From the NCBI GenBank assembly GCA_031841125.1, contig CM063111.1, positions 55,365,535-55,429,534 of the forward strand: a stretch of DNA of 64,000 bases, read 5' to 3'. Positions 44,610-56,318 of this stretch are shown here, piece after piece. This DNA is from Acanthococcus lagerstroemiae (lineage: Eukaryota > Arthropoda > Insecta > Hemiptera > Eriococcidae). A program made the position numbers and the translations under genes. Each line of letters begins with the position of its first letter. The first letter of the stretch is position 1. The notes under the pieces were generated by a model. That model was not told where the DNA came from. It did not search any database and saw nothing but the letters and a program-made list of their open reading frames with translations.

Positions 44610-45615
44610 ATGTATATGTTATGTACCAAGTCCAAAATTGTACATTTCGGGTATGGTACAGGTGATTTTGTACCAATCGCGAAATGCTCGGACCATTTGT
44701 AAGACTTGGACTTGGTACATACTATTTGCGATATGTACGTTTCATTTCGTACCATTCGCGTGGCGTCCGGACCACGCTGCTGCATGGTACAACTGTCTTG
44801 TACCAAGTTAGAAATAGATGCTTTACCGACCATTCATGAAATATAATGATTTGAAAGCTCAATACAACTACACTAAAATTAAACTTTATTCAAATTAAAT
44901 GACTAGATTGAAGAATTGCGTTGAAGCTCTCAGATACCAACGGTGGTAGATATTACTTATTTATTACTGCACGACATTGCATTATGGCACCGGGAGTTAC
45001 ATAGAACATTTTTTTCCTACATACACATCTGTTTGTTAAGCATTTTGTCAAGCATGAACATCTAAGGAAACCTTGCCCTCCAGTCAGTCACAGATGATTT
45101 TGCATTAGCTTCTCGGACAGTAACCGTATCAGCGGAAACATTGTCAATTTTTAGAAAGCTGTTGGTACATGGTGCTATATCTATTCCTCATTCCTCATAT
45201 TCCTTATTCTGTTACATAAGGAACAGAGATCAGTCTCGTTTTATGAATACTTAAATGCTCATTACGCTTACTGAAAGGAGCATGAATATAGATTCATCGG
45301 TGAAGATTGTCTCTTAAGTCAAGTTTTATGAATGATCGAATAGTAACCCCAAATCATACAGGTAATTTCATGAATGATCGGTACGTGGTAACGCACCTAT
45401 TTCTAACTTGGTACAAGCCAGTTGTACCATGTAGCAGCGTAGTCCGGACGCTACGCGAATAGGACAAAGTGAAACACACGTATCGCGAATGGTACAACAA
45501 ATGTTGTACCAAGTACAAAATCACACAAATGGTCCGAGCATTTCGCGATTGGTACAAAATCACCTGTACCATCCCCAAAATGTACAATTTTGGACTTGGT
45601 ACATAACATATACAT
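44610..45615. mobile_element. 1-kb foldback element rich in GTACCA/TGGTAC
   Basis: Arms 44610-44842 and 45365-45615 are diverged reverse complements (ATGTATATGTTATGTACC ... its complement). Within each arm the words GGTACA, GTACCA and TTGGTAC recur about every 20-40 bp, often beside CGCGAA or GTCCGGAC. The 520-bp middle has no recognisable coding sequence. Terminal-inverted-repeat transposons with subterminal repeats can look like this. No clear target duplication was found. Confidence 0.8.
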
Positions 45616-46480
45616 TATGTGCATATTCCACGTTTCATCGTCTTAATTAATTGATTGTCGTTTCTACTTTTGCAAATCTTTGATTCTTGGCCATGTACAC
45701 TTTTTATCGGTGTAATTATCATTGATATTTGATTTATTTTTATTCATATACATATAGTTTTTTGATAGTATTCTCTTTCGTTATACTTTCACATGCTAGT
45801 AGCTAATATTCTGCTTTAAAGTTGACTTTGCTTATTGTTAGCGATTTTGTGAGGCTGTGAGGCGCTCAAGTCAGCCACTCAGAACTGTGACACGCAATCT
45901 TGGCGCAGTTGGTAGGACTGATATCAACATGAGCACTATAGACTGAGTTCATATTAATGGATTCTGTCCTCAAATCTAAGTACTAAGTAGTTTGTAATTG
46001 CGGCTTTAGCCTTCTTTTCTTGCGGTGTGATAAGGGCGTAATTCTCCCAACTGATAACGTCGAATTATGCGATTGTTCTTGCATTAGTTGTTGAACTTGA
46101 GAAGTTCGTCCTGTTGAATACCCAAAATTTCGCTGGGTTTTATACTATCTCTGTAAACAATCGTTGCTTCTCTTCTAATCGACTTAGAAGTGTAATGACT
46201 TAGATTAATGCAATATTTTTATGCGCAATAATGCGTGCTGCAAGAGTTCAGGTTATCTTTGCATGTGGGAACAATGTGAGTCATTTCTGATTGGGGAGAA
46301 GACTCTAGCTACTCTGATTGGTGAAAGATTGTAACGACCTCTTTCTTTTGGTTTGTTTTGTGAAATCTAGAGCTTCTAAATTGTTACCCACCCAACAGGT
46401 GCATATAGGGTCTAGCCCTTAATCCTCTGGAAGCTCCCCCTCTTCTTAAAGAAGACAGGAAAATAAAACCAGCAAAAGAA
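45616..46480. other. no recognisable gene or element
   Basis: AT-rich DNA. AGGGTCTAGCCCTTAATC at 46408 resembles the 8884 terminus only in AGGGTCTAGCC. Nothing else identified. Confidence 0.35.
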
Positions 46481-46871
46481 TTTTCAGTATTATTTTGATA
46501 CTTGTCGGTCCTCTGATGAGTCTCTTCTTCCCGACTCCAGGTCGGCTATTTACACTTATGAACAATGTCGGACAGCACGTCAAGGGGAGCAACTGCACTC
46601 TTCGAGTAGTATATGAAAGTACCCGATGTCCATTGCTTGTACAGCTACGACAGGTATATTATATTGATCTTGATGTGGGAATAGCACGAAGGCTGATAAT
46701 AGCACTTCCCACATTTACGAAGGATATCTTAAGTCTCGCTGGTTGTAGAGTTTATGACCTGGCAGACGTGCATTACGCCATGTGATGAAGCCTCACTGCC
46801 CGTGAAGCAAGATATGAGCTTGGTCACCACCGCGGATACCCACTTCCGATGGAACAGTGCGACACCCGCGG

Positions 46872-47317
46872 TTAGGCGTTTCCTGCCTTCTTCGTTGTCG
46901 GAGGCTCACTGGCGTCAGATGGCCTATTCATCTTTGGCCTAGTCAAACCAAGCAGTCTCGGTTTGATCCTGGGTGTTCTAGTAGCGTCAACGAACTCGCC
47001 AATCGTCAAGCTTATATAGGGTACGATGGTGTTGATGAACTGCACCATTCTGTAGAGGCTACCTAAGCCTTTTGGTATATTAGCCAGTTGCACGGCGGAA
47101 GCTCTCATAACGTTTTGATCCGAGTCGTAGCTCATTACGGTACATGGTTGGAAAACGAGCGACCCCTCATTGTAAAGGGGCTGCAATGCGAAGGCGACAT
47201 GCGGTCCGTAATTCGGATGTCCACCTGGCACTACGACACTGAAGGCTACTGTGAGTATTAGGAAGGCTTCTTCGTTTCGAGTCAGTGTTTTAGTTTTGTG
47301 TAGAAGGAAGAAGAAAA
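46872..47317 (-). CDS. unidentified protein-like frame, C-terminal fragment
   Basis: A minus-strand frame open for about 148 codons without a clear ATG start, so it is a fragment. It has normal protein composition: a hydrophobic beginning (FLILTVAFSVVVPGG), then NYGPHVAFALQPLYNEGSLV, LANIPKGLGSLYRMVQF, IVPYISLTIGEFVDATRTPR and a Lys/Pro-rich polar C-terminus. This layout suggests a folded domain with a flexible tail. I do not recognise the family. Old remains of a viral structural protein or a retroelement gag are possibilities. Everything beyond the stop at 46869 looks untranslated, and the region around 46500 shares words with 11330. Confidence 0.4.
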
Positions 47318-47473
47318 AAAACTAGATAGGTCTTAGCTCCTAGATTGTTGCTCCCATTTAGTTTTCTTCTGTTAGTGGTGACAGCGAAGATCAGATTTTC
47401 AGTTCGGGCACTCAAAGTATGTAATGCTGTTTTGATTGCTGTTTTTATAGTCACATATGTATGAATCACACTA

Positions 47474-47760
47474 TCATTTACAAATCTTCCTAATTTTTGT
47501 CCTATATAGCCGCCGTCTTCGTCTTCGCCGTAGTTCAGATTTGAAAACATCCAGCTTCTGGAGCCAAGTTGGGGCGGATGGCTTTAGTTTCGTGGATAGT
47601 CTCCTAGACCTCCTTTGTAAGCCCTGTTTGAAGATGTACCGGATGGTGTGACAGGGGTGGCCACAGTCGCAAGACGGGTCATCGGCCGTACCCCATTTTA
47701 TCTCGCAGTCGCCGCCCCGAGTGTTCCTAGTGTTCGTCTGTCGTGGTTTCATCAGTCGAG
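47474..47760 (-). pseudogene. LINE C-terminal fragment with zinc-knuckle-like CDCGHPCHT
   Basis: On the minus strand: DDPSCDCGHPCHTIRYIF, a shortened linker, then APTWLQKLDVF. Many insect LINE polyproteins end with a CxCG..QT..H block followed by a WL..LD motif, and this copy has that order. The final His/Cys pair of the knuckle is degraded, and an Arg-rich run follows. Confidence 0.6.
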
Positions 47761-49480
47761 ACGACGACCAGAGGCGAATTAATGCGAAGGCGACATCCGG
47801 GAACCTCGTACGTGGGAAGACGACCAAATTCGCGATTAATTACGCGTACTATTAGCAAAACGCGAGGACACCTCGCGATTACGTTAATCTCTGTCGCTCT
47901 GATATAACACGGACGAGAAAGAAAAATAAGTAAAACGAAGCACGTGCGCGTAAATGGAACGTCGACAGCAACAAAATTGAATTCTTTACAAAACAAAGCA
48001 AAAAAAAAAACAACCAACAAAAACAAAGACATGAATATAGAAGAAAATAAGAAAGATCGGTTGTGCTTTCCCGAGCTGGAGAAATGATATTTACGACGTC
48101 GTAAAATTTTCTAAAATAAATAAGATCGTAAATAGCGTATAATTAATCGCGATAAAACGATTTATACTCGCGTTTTATTAGATGTGAGGATCTGCTATGG
48201 AAACACTGCCGCAGTTGGTCGCCTTCGGATGTAGTTTGTGGATTGTTAACGTCACCCCTCATCCCCCCGTATGCATAATTTTATTTATCTTTTCCGAGAG
48301 ACGAGCGTTTTTCCGCGACATAAAAATGCGCCCCGCGATTCGGCCATAATCACGCTGTTGATGAACCGAATCCAGAGTAAATTACTTTGCTGTTGAGGAA
48401 CTGACTCGAGCAGTTGAGTCGCAGGGTTGTGACGGCGTCGAAAGTCGAAGTGAGGCCCGGTTTTTCACCCGTTGAATGAAAAAGCGCATAAACGCGGCCG
48501 GCGGGTACGCGCGGACACGTGCGCGTTCGGGTTCGAAAAACGACCTGCGTGAAAGAATTTCTCGTACGGTATCGGTGGGAACTGTTCCGGCTGTAAGTGG
48601 TGAAAAATACCCCCGAACGGAGGGTTGCGAAATAATTAGGCTCTAGATTGATTGTACAGCTTCGAAAGCACGGATCAACGGATAATTCGGATGCCCTTTC
48701 GAATGGGTTGGATGCCGCGATACATCAGACCGTGCGGTTGGACTACGAAAAGCGTGCGGCGTAAAATACGTGTAATTAACCGTTCCAGTGTCGAATCAGT
48801 TGTCGTAAAACCTGCAATTGGACAATCTCCGTTCGTAGGTAGAGCACCGAAGTATGGGTACGTACTTTGGCACTGTACTTACATTCATTTTGCTGTCGCG
48901 AGTGACGAGATCAGAGTGAATTTCAGTTTGATAAGCGGTTGAAGGGAGCGTAATTTGATGCACTAGTTGGAATTCCTCCTTGCTGTACAGAACAAAGAAT
49001 TGAATTGGGAGCGGGGGTCCACCAGTTGGAAACTTCAAACGGGGAGGTACGGCATTATGCACATATCGTTAGTATCCCAATATTTCAATTTTGGCTAGCT
49101 TCAGTTTTTATTCCTGGCTACTGAAACGATAGAAAGAAAAATAAAGAAGTCTGACAGCGGTAGAAACAAGCGGCTAGCTGCTGGAAGAGGGTCGGCTTTC
49201 GACTGAAAAGTTAGAGACTAGCCTATCTCTTATTAGCGGTCCTTGGAAGAGATATCAGGAAAAAGACTTATTGGTAATCATGTTTAAGGTCTTTTGTTCC
49301 GGGATATAAAAGCTGATAGAGGAAAGGTAATTGGGATAACACTACACGCACACCAACAGCATAGGGTAGGTTTAAAAGGCTTCAGATTGCGAAGCTGCAG
49401 GCTCCGCAACATTCGCACTTCGACCATCTGGTCGAATATTTCATTCTGAAGAGCAATTGATCATCAGATAAAAGACCAAC
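47761..49480. other. probable single-copy DNA, no gene recognised
   Basis: CpG-containing region at 48.0-48.9 kb without repeats shared elsewhere in the window. Short open frames on both strands lack motifs. From 49.0 kb the texture becomes repeat-like. Confidence 0.4.
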
Positions 49481-49488
49481 ACTACTTC

Positions 49489-50333
49489 TAGCCAACCCTA
49501 AAAACATCAAATGATTAGCAAACAACTATCCACTTCTAAGGAAATGAAAACAACGTAATATTCACGCTAGCAGATTCTCTGTTCCCTTGATAATAATTAT
49601 ACGCATAGGTATGACATATATACGTCCTATGACTGATTCGTCTGAATAATGTTACACAAGACATCGGTACAAACATAATGTGCACTTCAACATACTGATT
49701 TACTGATAATGTCTTTTTATGCTACATATTACAACTCGTTCACTTCTCGCTAATTCTGGTAACTGGTGACAGAAAACGTTCTTCTATAGTACCCAATTCA
49801 ACCAATCCAGGTGGCATCTAAGGATGAGGAAATCGTAACTCTTCATGCACTAAAAACTCAGCATTGACATAAGAACGATAGAAAGTCGCTTGATAATAGT
49901 TATTTTATAATTAATCATGAACTAATCAAAACAATGTAATTGAATGTTAATGGCTTTGAAGACCCTAGTAAAAAAATTTCACGAAAAATACCCCTTCAAC
50001 GCAGAACGACAGAACACACCGCTTATTCCAAAACTCACAAAGATAACGAGAATTCCGTTTCCGTATTATTCCGTTTAATGCGTTCAGAATTCATGTTCTG
50101 TTTTAATGTGTTCTACGCGGTAATCAAACAGAACACTAAACATAAACACTAGGTAATGCTGATGCCTCCTAGCCGACCCGAAAAACATCAAGCATCGGCT
50201 ACTAGTAGGCAGATAAACACTAATGCTAAGGTGCCTTGCGGCCTCTCGCGGAGTTCGCGACAACTAGAGAAGAAGAAGAAAAAAAGTGATTACAATAGGC
50301 TCGGCTACTCGTAGCCGACCCTAAAAATCACGA
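49489..50333. repeat. three TAGCC(G/A)ACCC termini of a non-autonomous family
   Basis: TAGCCAACCCTAAAAACATC at 49489, TAGCCGACCCGAAAAACATC at 50170 and TAGCCGACCCTAAAAA at 50312 are variants of the terminus seen at 8888. At 50302-50319 the terminus forms a hairpin, TCGGCTAC/GTAGCCGA. The pieces probably mark ends of one or more short elements between 49.3 and 50.4 kb, possibly Helitron-derived because of the hairpin next to CTAA, but boundaries are unclear. Confidence 0.5.
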
Positions 50334-50639
50334 ATCAGTGTGACCAAGAAGGAGGCAAGCTGAAATCATTTTCACGGGAACCTTATTTGACTCGAAAATC
50401 CGGATTAATAGTTCGTATTCCTCGACTGAAGTGAACCGTCTGCCGTACAAACGAGTGTAGCAATAACTGCGAAGATTATGGCTGAGCCTTCTCGGTCGAG
50501 CTGGCTATAATTCTGAGGAGCGAGAACTCTAGATTGGTTTTTCGTCACCGTTGACATAACTGAGAACTACGGCTGTGCCTATCGGAGGGTATCAGGAATC
50601 ATAGCTGCAAATACCTCATTTCTGTCGCTGAAATGCGGG

Positions 50640-50990
50640 TTCTCAGGCGGGCGACTGGTGAAAGCGGTGGTTTTTTCGGGGTATGTGGCTCAGCGGATAT
50701 GTTGTGATGGCGAGCTGGGGCCCCCGGAGCCTAGCGTAGCACGTGACTATTCCAGGAAATTGGCGGAAACTCAGTGTTAAGTGATCGCGGCATGTGGTGG
50801 ATGGCCTCGACTTTACCCGGATCTTTGGATATCCGGTAGTGTTCCATTGTATGCTCCGAGTACATGCTATTTTCGTCATTAAGAAACAGCTTGTGTTGGT
50901 TGAGGTGTAAGTTGAGTCCGTGAGGCGTTGAAGACAGGCTTTCAAATTCTGAGTATATTCAGCTTCTGTCTCACCATATACGATCAAAGT
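50640..50990 (-). pseudogene. Ty3/gypsy RT fragment
   Basis: The minus strand reads LIVYGETEAEYTQNLKACLQ, RLTDSTYT, FRQFPGIVTCYARLR, TTYPLSHIPRKN and HRFHQSPA. This is the end of a gypsy-type reverse transcriptase (palm/thumb: catalytic strand, FLG.V.YYAKF-like block, PLS.LLRKN) running to the start of RNase H. The catalytic YxDD is just lost at the upstream edge. A decayed fragment. Confidence 0.75.
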
Positions 50991-51730
50991 AAGCTTCTAG
51001 AGAGACCTTCTAATACAGATCCTTCAAGAAGACTCCAAAGTAGAAGCCTACTTTGACATTATCTGCACAGTGAAACAGAAGCCGAATATTTCCAGAATTT
51101 GAAAATCTGTCTTCAATACGAAACCTCGGTACTCTGACTCGGTAATTGTTCCTAGCCGACTGGTTTCTGTTCTGGTCTGCGAATTCCGTAGAAAGACTTA
51201 TTAGCCGCGTTGATCTACAGACTTGATAGATGCACGCCCAACTGAAAGTAGATCAACTCCTCGCGAACCCTTGAATACATACCATCCAACGGAAATGTAA
51301 TCTGGGTTCTTGCTGACAGAGAATGTGTGATGAGGACCAAAAGCTCCTATCCGAGAACTGATAGTTCTTCTCTAGTAACGGTAGATGCGAGGGCACTAGA
51401 GTATGCGGGCCATTCTCCTGAAACTGAGGATATTCAAGTGACATTTTTATTAGACTTTTTTTTTTCCTCTCCATAATATTTAGTTTATGTGTAGTAGAGA
51501 ATATTCAACTAGTGTACAGAACTGGAGCATCAAAATTTAGGGAGGGGATGACTTTTGTCGACGACGATAGAGATCTCGTTCGCGACAAAAGGACTGGTAA
51601 CCACGACTGCGGACAAAACAGCTTTAAGAATTTTCTTTTCCAGGGAATTTTTGAAAATTGTGCTATCACATGCGCCAATGACTATGATCTGGTACTTGGA
51701 TTGCGTTGAGATATCAAAACTGTACTAGTA
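50991..51730. other. no recognisable gene or element
   Basis: Unassigned; may contain diverged gypsy sequence upstream of the RT fragment, but I see no readable motif. Confidence 0.3.
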
Positions 51731-51732
51731 TA

Positions 51733-54334
51733 CCGGGTGCCCCAGTTTGGATGGGAAAGCCGAGAGGTGGTGATAATACTCGCCGAGACAAACAAAAAAC
51801 CTTAGTACCATTTTTTCGAATTCTCAAATCGGAGGAAATTAAGTGTACCTGAAAGTGTACCCGCTAAATTTTTGAGATCGAGTAAAATGTTGTTGATGAA
51901 ACTTGAACTACTTTTAATTTCCAACAAAAAAAGTAAAGTAACATTTTTGCCTATCATTGAAATTGAAGGCGCTATACAACATCAAAAAATGGTAAAAATT
52001 TGAAAATTCTCCCCTAATTTAGGGGGGAGGGAGTAATTTATGTCAGATGAAGTGTTGAGCTAGGAGACTTCAACAAACCATCATTGATTGAATTTGGTTC
52101 AGTGTATCCAAAGTCATTATCTTTTGAAAATCGTTAATTACAGGATTATCCATTTAAAACGCAACCTAAAATTTAAAAGGTGAACAAACAAACGGAAATC
52201 TGGTTTAATAAGTAAGCAGAGTACAAAAAACGAATAATTACATCAAATTGATAAATAATCTTTACAATAAGTGTTCGAACTGGCCACCATCAGCTTCCAA
52301 GCAGCATTTTGTTCGACGTATTGTATTACGGGCAACTTTTTTCAGCATCGAATTTGGAATTGAATGAATGAGGTCCTGAATGTTCTTTCCAAGTTCAGCT
52401 ATTGTTTGCGGGTTGCTGTGGTGAACTCGGTCTTTGAGATAGCCCCAAAGAAAAAACTTAGCGGGTTAAAATCAGGCGAACGAGGATGCCATAGACTATT
52501 CGAGATCAGCCGTTCACCGAAGAATTCCTTTAAGAATTCAAGAGTATCATTTGAAACATGACATGTTGTATTATCTTGGGGCAATCGACAATCTCGATCT
52601 TCTGATGCGAGTAGCGAAATGAACTGACGAATTAATTCTTGACATCGTTCGCTATCAACTGTAGTGGAGAAGAATGCAGGACCTATAATTTTACTGTGTG
52701 AAATTCCGCAACATACTCCAATTTTCGCAGAGTGCAACGGGTTTTCGATTAGTTGATGCGGATTTTCAGCTGACCATCAACGCGTATTCTGGGAATTGAT
52801 GTAACCGTTCAACTGAAACGATGAAACCAGGCTTCATCGCCGAAGAATACAGAGTTCAGGATATTCACGTTACGTGTGAAGCGAAGGAACCATTTACAGT
52901 GGACAATGCTGAACTCGTTCCGCGAAATCAACTGCTAACTCCTCAATAATATGGTTTCATCGTTAACAGTTGTGTAGCTTGATGCATGCTTCCATACGAT
53001 AGATTGACTTCTTGTCGAGCTTTATTCAATGATCTGGCTGGGAATTTTTTCATAACAGTTTTAACTTCGCACACTTTTTCTCCGGAAAGAACTACTGTAC
53101 CTACATTTACGAACTTGTTTTTGAAACTTTGAACGCATACGCAATTACGCATAATGGAAGTCTTGTTCGGCATCCAGACATTCGGATATTTTTTCGGGAA
53201 CTCACTTCTCACTTTTTGATAAGAGTTTAAACGAAGACGAAACATTGTTCAAGAATAAATGAGTAAAAACAACTTACATTTCGGCAATTTCTGATAACAT
53301 TCCCAGGGATAAGCCAAGTGTTGTTTACATTTCGTCAGCATAGACCAAGCATAGACTAAGAATTTAGATAGACTGGAGGACTGGACCCTAACGTGGCACT
53401 ACGTGTACCAGGTTCCGTGCCACTAGGGCGCGTCCTTGCAGCGCGCCGCTGGCCGCTGTGTGGCTCCTGTTGTGTTAATGGATAAGGATAACACTACTGT
53501 ATCAACTTGCTATTTTTTCGCGTGCAATTATGTCAAAATGTAAATGGTGGACGATTTGAACATTTTTTTAAAATTTTGGTCGCCTGTAGGCTTGTTCTAA
53601 ATTTTGCCTAACAAGTTAATACAATAACGTTTTTCATCGACAAGCTTGAATACAGTCTTGCTTTTAATACAGTTTCCACATAAACCTTTCTATGTATCTG
53701 CGCTGCCTTGTACAACAGGATTCACGAATTATGGTCTCTCTCTTTGTGCGGTTCTTCGTAACATAAATACAATCCGTGGGTACTGTTGCGCGGTCGGTAC
53801 CTCTCGTTACGCCTGTATTCCTCGCGTAGGCAAATTATTCTACATGCACTTCTTCGTAATCAACTTCCCCTGCATTTTTAGAAGATTTTTTAAAATTTAG
53901 TTTGCAATTTGTTTTTCGAAAAATTAATGGTAATGACTTTGGATACGTAATGACTTTGGATACACTGAACCAAATTCAATCAATGATGGCTTGTTGAAGT
54001 CCCCTAGCTCAGCACTTCATCTGACATAAATTACTCCCTCCCCCCTAAATTAGGGGAGAATTTTCAAATTTTAATCATTTTTTGATGTTGTATAGCGCCT
54101 TCAATTTCAATGATAGGCCAAAATGTTACTTCACGTTTTTTGTTGGAAATTAAAAGTAGTTCAAGTTTCATCAACAACATTTTACTCTATCTCAAAAATT
54201 TAGCGGGTACACTTTCAGGTACACTTAATTTCCTCCGATTTGAGAATTCGAAAAAATGGTACTAAGGTTTTTTGTTTGTCTCGGCGAGTATTATCACCAC
54301 CTCTCGGCTTTCCCATCCAAACTGGGGCACCCTG
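51733..54334. mobile_element. IS630/Tc1/mariner-group element with about 390-bp inverted repeats
   Basis: Ends: GGGTGCCCCAGTTTGGATGG on the left and its complement on the right, each flanked by TA (51731-51732, 54335-54336), the target used by this superfamily. The inverted repeats reach 52120 and start again at about 53932, unusually long. Inside is a broken transposase gene on the minus strand (52399-53245) and about 680 bp of extra sequence (53250-53930) with a GC-rich patch at 53390-53460 that may be another insertion. TAATGACTTTGGATAC is doubled at the inner edge of the right repeat. Confidence 0.85.
52399..53245 (-). pseudogene. mariner-group transposase
   Basis: The N-terminal part (53245-52943) has the helix-turn-helix region: VRSEFPKKYPN, SIMRNCVCVQSFKNKF, KFPARSLNKARQEVNLSYGS and LLTMKPYY. 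After a break comes FFGDEAWFHRF with the first catalytic Asp. The 52737-52399 frame has KIGVCCGISHSKIIGPAFF, then PQDNTTCHVSNDTLEFLKEF with the second Asp and WHPRSPDFNPLSFFFGAISK with the third. All three catalytic Asp are visible, but stops and frameshifts break the gene, so no active enzyme is made. Related copies elsewhere in the genome could still act on the ends. Confidence 0.85.
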
Positions 54335-54336
54335 TA

Positions 54337-55920
54337 TAGAGGCACTTACTTTGCATCAGTCAATTATTGACCATGACAATGGACTAAAAACCTTGGTGAT
54401 GAACTTCACGCCATCCATTTAGGAAATATGAAGTCACTGACAGTGAATTAAACTTCTTCATGTATGTTTCCGATCTTTCTGAATAACAATAGGTACCATT
54501 TTATTGGAAGAATGACAGACAACTTAAAGTAAAAATGTTCAAAATATCATAGGTATTCAGACAAATGCGGTAAACATCTATGACGATGCACACCTCCCTA
54601 GGTTTTTTCTATTGAAAAAATAATGACTTCTGTCTGGTGAATTAGATTAGTAAAATATGTTGCAGGAGTTACTGTGTAACCCCAAAATGCCTCCACCCCC
54701 GCCCTCCAAAAAATGAAGCAAATCAGAAGTTAGGGTTCAAAATTTGCTGGTAACAAAATATTGTTTGTTTCTGGAGAATGATTCTTGCTGCAGCTATAGG
54801 AAAAAATGTTAGTATAAAAAAATTTGAAAAAAAAATGTAGAATATAGATGGCAAGGACATTTAAAAGTCACTCACATAGTTAGGACACTGCTGCTTATAA
54901 GAAATGAACATTCCGGGTCCTTGAGCGTCTTGGCATCGAGAGGTCCAGCTCGGTCAACCACAGACAGTAGCTCCTTTTCTTCGATGCTGAGTCTCATTCC
55001 CTTCATGTCAGTTATTTTGCATTTTGCTGTCCTGTTCGATGATGTGAGAATTCTTTCCTCCACCCCCTCCTTCTACACCATTCCTCCGGATACTTGGAAA
55101 CCCTGGGAGTGTAACCAACAGGGTGGTACGAAAGGAAAATGTTGTAGTTCATATGTGTCAAATAGGACTTATAAAGAGTATCACGAAACTCATTCAATAC
55201 CATTTCCTTCTATTTCATGCAGAAGTGCATCTGTGTAGAATTTTCTTAGCCCTGGGATTTAAGTGATCCCACCTAGCTAGAATTATACGACTACATTTTC
55301 TTAATTACAATATTCACCTAACAAATCCAGGATTAAAAAAAAAAAAAAAAAAGAGGAAAGAATAAAAACTTAGTCAATTCTGACTTCAATTTCTTGGGAG
55401 CTGGGATAGAACGTTTCTAGGGGCAGAATGTGTATTTGAGAGACAAAAGAAACAAGCAATTTGTCGAATAAATGCTTCGATACCATATCATTTTTTTCGC
55501 AATCTTATAAATTCCAACTGGTTCTTTGCCATCAGATCTTCGACTTTTTTTCTCAAAATATGCAAGAACCAGAGGATTCGTGGAAACTGATAACTGATTT
55601 CCTTCTCGCCTCTTTTAAACTGCTTAGTCTCTTTAAAATATGGAGATAACATGAATTCTTGAAATTCTATCCGTTCTTGTATCATTAGAGGGGTTTTAAT
55701 ATGTTTCAATTTGTCATACAGCTGGTAGATATTCAAATACGAGCTAAGATAAGAAATTACGTTTTACTCTTATTCGACCCTTAACCTACACAGAAGAGAG
55801 ATGAAAGAAAAAAATGTGGAGTGTCTACATTGCATGAAGATACATTGATATGTCTTGGGGCTAGCAAATACGTTTACGCACGCGTAGCTTGTGAACCCCT
55901 AATTTCAGAGAACTAGTCAC
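54337..55920. other. unassigned, with minus-strand protein-like frames
   Basis: No family recognised. On the minus strand, 55736-55488 (82 codons, Lys/Phe-rich), 55203-55012 (63 codons, FRDTLYKSYLTHMNYN) and 55063-54872 (KGMRLSIEEKELLSVVDRAG) look protein-like in composition and lie in the same direction. They may be remnants or exons of an unknown gene. An A-run of 18 sits at about 55335. Confidence 0.3.
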
Positions 55921-56054
55921 GCGGTGGGTTGTGTTTTACACCCTCCAGAATACGTCACCACTGGTGAAAGCTGCCCGGGTCAGGCTATCTAAACTCGAAC
56001 TGACTGCAATTCGAGAGCACTTCTTCAGAGTCGAGGCTCACAGGCTGTTTTACT

Positions 56055-56316
56055 TTGATATACTCTGCTGCGTGCTGCATCCAGTATCTGGTGCACCGTT
56101 AAGGATATCCAAATCGAGAATTATCGATACGCTCCCGTCGCAGCATTCGGTGGTCTAGTATTCCGGGCACGAACCGAATAGAGGTTGCATTCTGCTCTGA
56201 CATACTCCACTGCGTGCTGCATCCAGCATCTGGTGCACCGTTGCGGATATTCGGACGAGGAATCTTCGATACGCTCCCGTTGCAGCATCCAGTTGTCTGG
56301 TGTTCCGGATAATTTT
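56055..56316. repeat. direct repeat of about 115 bp, 143-bp period
   Basis: ACTCYRCTGCGTGCTGCATC, CTGGTGCACCGTT and TCGATACGCTCCCGT occur in the same order at 56059-56172 and 56202-56316. The second copy ends directly at the SINE-A tail. Two diverged tandem units of an unknown repeat. Confidence 0.8.
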
Positions 56317-56318
56317 TT

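Noticed and set aside
48652..48942. 96-codon plus-strand frame
   Set aside because: Arg/Ile-rich with no motif and no repeat context; the CpG-containing strand composition explains an open frame by chance.
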